DNA of 7,019 bases from Lachnospiraceae bacterium (GTDB taxonomy: Bacteria; Bacillota; Clostridia; Lachnospirales; Lachnospiraceae). A program made the position numbers and the translations under genes. Numbering within the stretch: position 1 is the first letter of the stretch; each line of letters starts with the position of its first letter. Of the stretch, positions 6,058 through 7,019 are shown one piece after another. The stretch is from the NCBI GenBank assembly GCA_017961385.1, contig JAGCXJ010000354.1, positions 1 to 7,019 of the forward strand, given 5' to 3'. The notes under the pieces are model-generated. The model was not told where the DNA came from and searched no databases. It saw only the letters and a list, made by a program, of their open reading frames with translations.

Positions 6058-7019
6058 ATGAAAGAATATACCGAAAGTGCAAAAACTGCTTTAAAGCATG
6101 CAAAAAAATATGCAAAGACTCTTCATCAGTCCTATGTGGGGACAGAACATCTTCTTATGGGACTCATAAAGGAAAATGAAGGTCTGGCTGCAAAGGTCTT
6201 AACATCAAACGGAGCAAAGCTTGAAACCGTGGAGGAACTTGTCAGGGATTTTGTCGCTCCCGATACCGCTGTGCCTGTAGCGGAAAGAGACGGATATTCT
6301 CCAAGAGCCATAAAGGTTTTGGAAGAAGCAGCTACGCAGGCAGACAGATTTAATTCCGCTGAGATAGGAACGGAGCATATTTTGCTTGCCATCATCAAAG
6401 AAGGCGAGAATGTTGCTGCCAGACTGCTCATAACAATGGGAGTCAATCTGCCAAAGATATATGCCGAAACACTTGTATCAATGGGTGAAGACGGAAATCT
6501 GTACAAAGAGGATCTGCCTATAAAGGCTTCAAAGAAAAACGGGACTTCTATGCTTGCTCAATACAGCAGAGATCTCACAGAACTTGCCAGATCAGGCAAG
6601 CTCGATCCCGTTATCGGAAGAGAAACCGAGATACAGAGAATGATCCAGATACTAAGCAGAAGGACCAAGAACAATCCATGTCTTGTGGGTGAACCCGGAG
6701 TAGGAAAAACTGCGATCGTTGAAGGACTTGCACAAAGAATAGTTGCAGGAGAAGTTCCCGATACAGTCAAGAACAAGAGGGTCCTGACTCTTGATCTTTC
6801 CGGTATGGTTGCAGGTTCCAAGTACAGAGGAGAGTTTGAAGAGAGAATAAAGAAAGTCATGAAGGAAGTCATTGAGGACGGAAATGTATTTCTCTTCCTA
6901 GATGAACTTCATACCCTTATAGGAGCAGGAGGAGCTGAAGGCGCTATAGACGCGTCGAATATTTTAAAGCCCAGCTTGAGCAGAGGCGAGATTCAGCTCA
7001 TCGGTGCGACAACTCTTGC
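6058..7019 (+). CDS. clpC: ATP-dependent Clp protease ATP-binding subunit ClpC, N-terminal 320 residues (runs off the window)
   Basis: ClpC is a cytoplasmic hexameric AAA+ unfoldase that feeds proteins to ClpP, usually with adaptors (MecA, McsB) that bind its N-domain. Only 320 codons plus two bases are present; family members have about 800 residues, so D2 and the ClpP-binding loop lie off the right edge. Visible: two Clp_N repeats (about 3-65 and 78-140, with YVGTEHLLMGL at 26-36 and IGTEHILLAI at 103-112), then D1 with RDLTELARSGKLDPVIGRE (171-189), Walker A GEPGVGKT (211-218), pore loop KYRGEFE (255-261), Walker B VFLFLDE (277-283) and GAIDASNILKPSLSRGE (295-311). The RDLTELAR and NILKPSLSRGE motifs fit ClpC better than ClpA or ClpB. 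The usual ctsR-mcsA-mcsB genes are not upstream. A 69-nt gap separates it from the SH3b gene, so it may have its own promoter. Confidence 0.94.
   Translation, partial: MKEYTESAKTALKHAKKYAKTLHQSYVGTEHLLMGLIKENEGLAAKVLTSNGAKLETVEELVRDFVAPDTAVPVAERDGYSPRAIKVLEEAATQADRFNSAEIGTEHILLAIIKEGENVAARLLITMGVNLPKIYAETLVSMGEDGNLYKEDLPIKASKKNGTSMLAQYSRDLTELARSGKLDPVIGRETEIQRMIQILSRRTKNNPCLVGEPGVGKTAIVEGLAQRIVAGEVPDTVKNKRVLTLDLSGMVAGSKYRGEFEERIKKVMKEVIEDGNVFLFLDELHTLIGAGGAEGAIDASNILKPSLSRGEIQLIGATTL

Noticed and set aside
6132..6872. Minus-strand open frames within clpC
   Set aside because: They lie opposite clear Clp_N and AAA+ coding sequence and have Ser/Ala/Thr-rich shadow composition.
1..7019. CRISPR array, tRNA or rRNA genes, insertion sequences or phage genes
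   Set aside because: No spaced direct repeats, cloverleaf-like sequence, transposase or terminal inverted repeats were seen; coding genes fill almost the whole window.

Overview
The window looks like chromosomal DNA of a low-to-moderate-GC anaerobic Firmicute, most likely Lachnospiraceae (Butyrivibrio/Lachnospira-like). This is inferred from protein style: a clostridial M29-type aminopeptidase, clostridial PurM and PurD motif variants, a secreted SH3b protein with an acidic cytoplasmic tail, and ClpC. Strong AGGAG-type ribosome binding sites support it. All recognisable genes are on the + strand and the genes are packed tightly.

Layout: (1) 1-1257 is one continuous reading frame for an M29-type metallo-aminopeptidase, entering from the left edge and broken by a single in-frame TGA at 184-186. 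(2) 1275-4739 is a four-gene purine block, purE-purM-purN-purD, with gaps of 17, 21, -7 and 10 nt going from the aminopeptidase through purD. (3) 4744-5988, four bases after purD, encodes a membrane protein with a signal peptide, two extracytoplasmic SH3b domains, one transmembrane helix and a charged cytoplasmic tail. (4) 5989-6057 is the only sizeable intergenic gap (69 nt); it holds an inverted repeat and a perfect TATAAT. (5) 6058-7019 is the first 320 codons of clpC, cut by the right edge.

How the genes work together: PurD makes GAR, PurN formylates it to FGAR, PurM closes FGAM to AIR, and PurE moves the carboxylate of N5-CAIR to give CAIR. The cluster therefore covers steps 2, 3, 5 and 6 of IMP synthesis. 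purF, purL, purK, purC, purB and purH are not here and must lie elsewhere if the pathway is complete. The SH3b protein is probably cotranscribed with purD but has no obvious metabolic link to it. ClpC is the unfoldase of the ClpCP protease and seems to be a separate unit.

The most interesting observation is the lone in-frame UGA (followed by C) in an otherwise intact aminopeptidase frame, with a potential hairpin about 20 nt downstream. A simple nonsense mutation or sequencing error is the default explanation. Readthrough or a two-piece enzyme are less likely alternatives. I did not find convincing evidence of a wholly new system; most of the window is ordinary housekeeping sequence.
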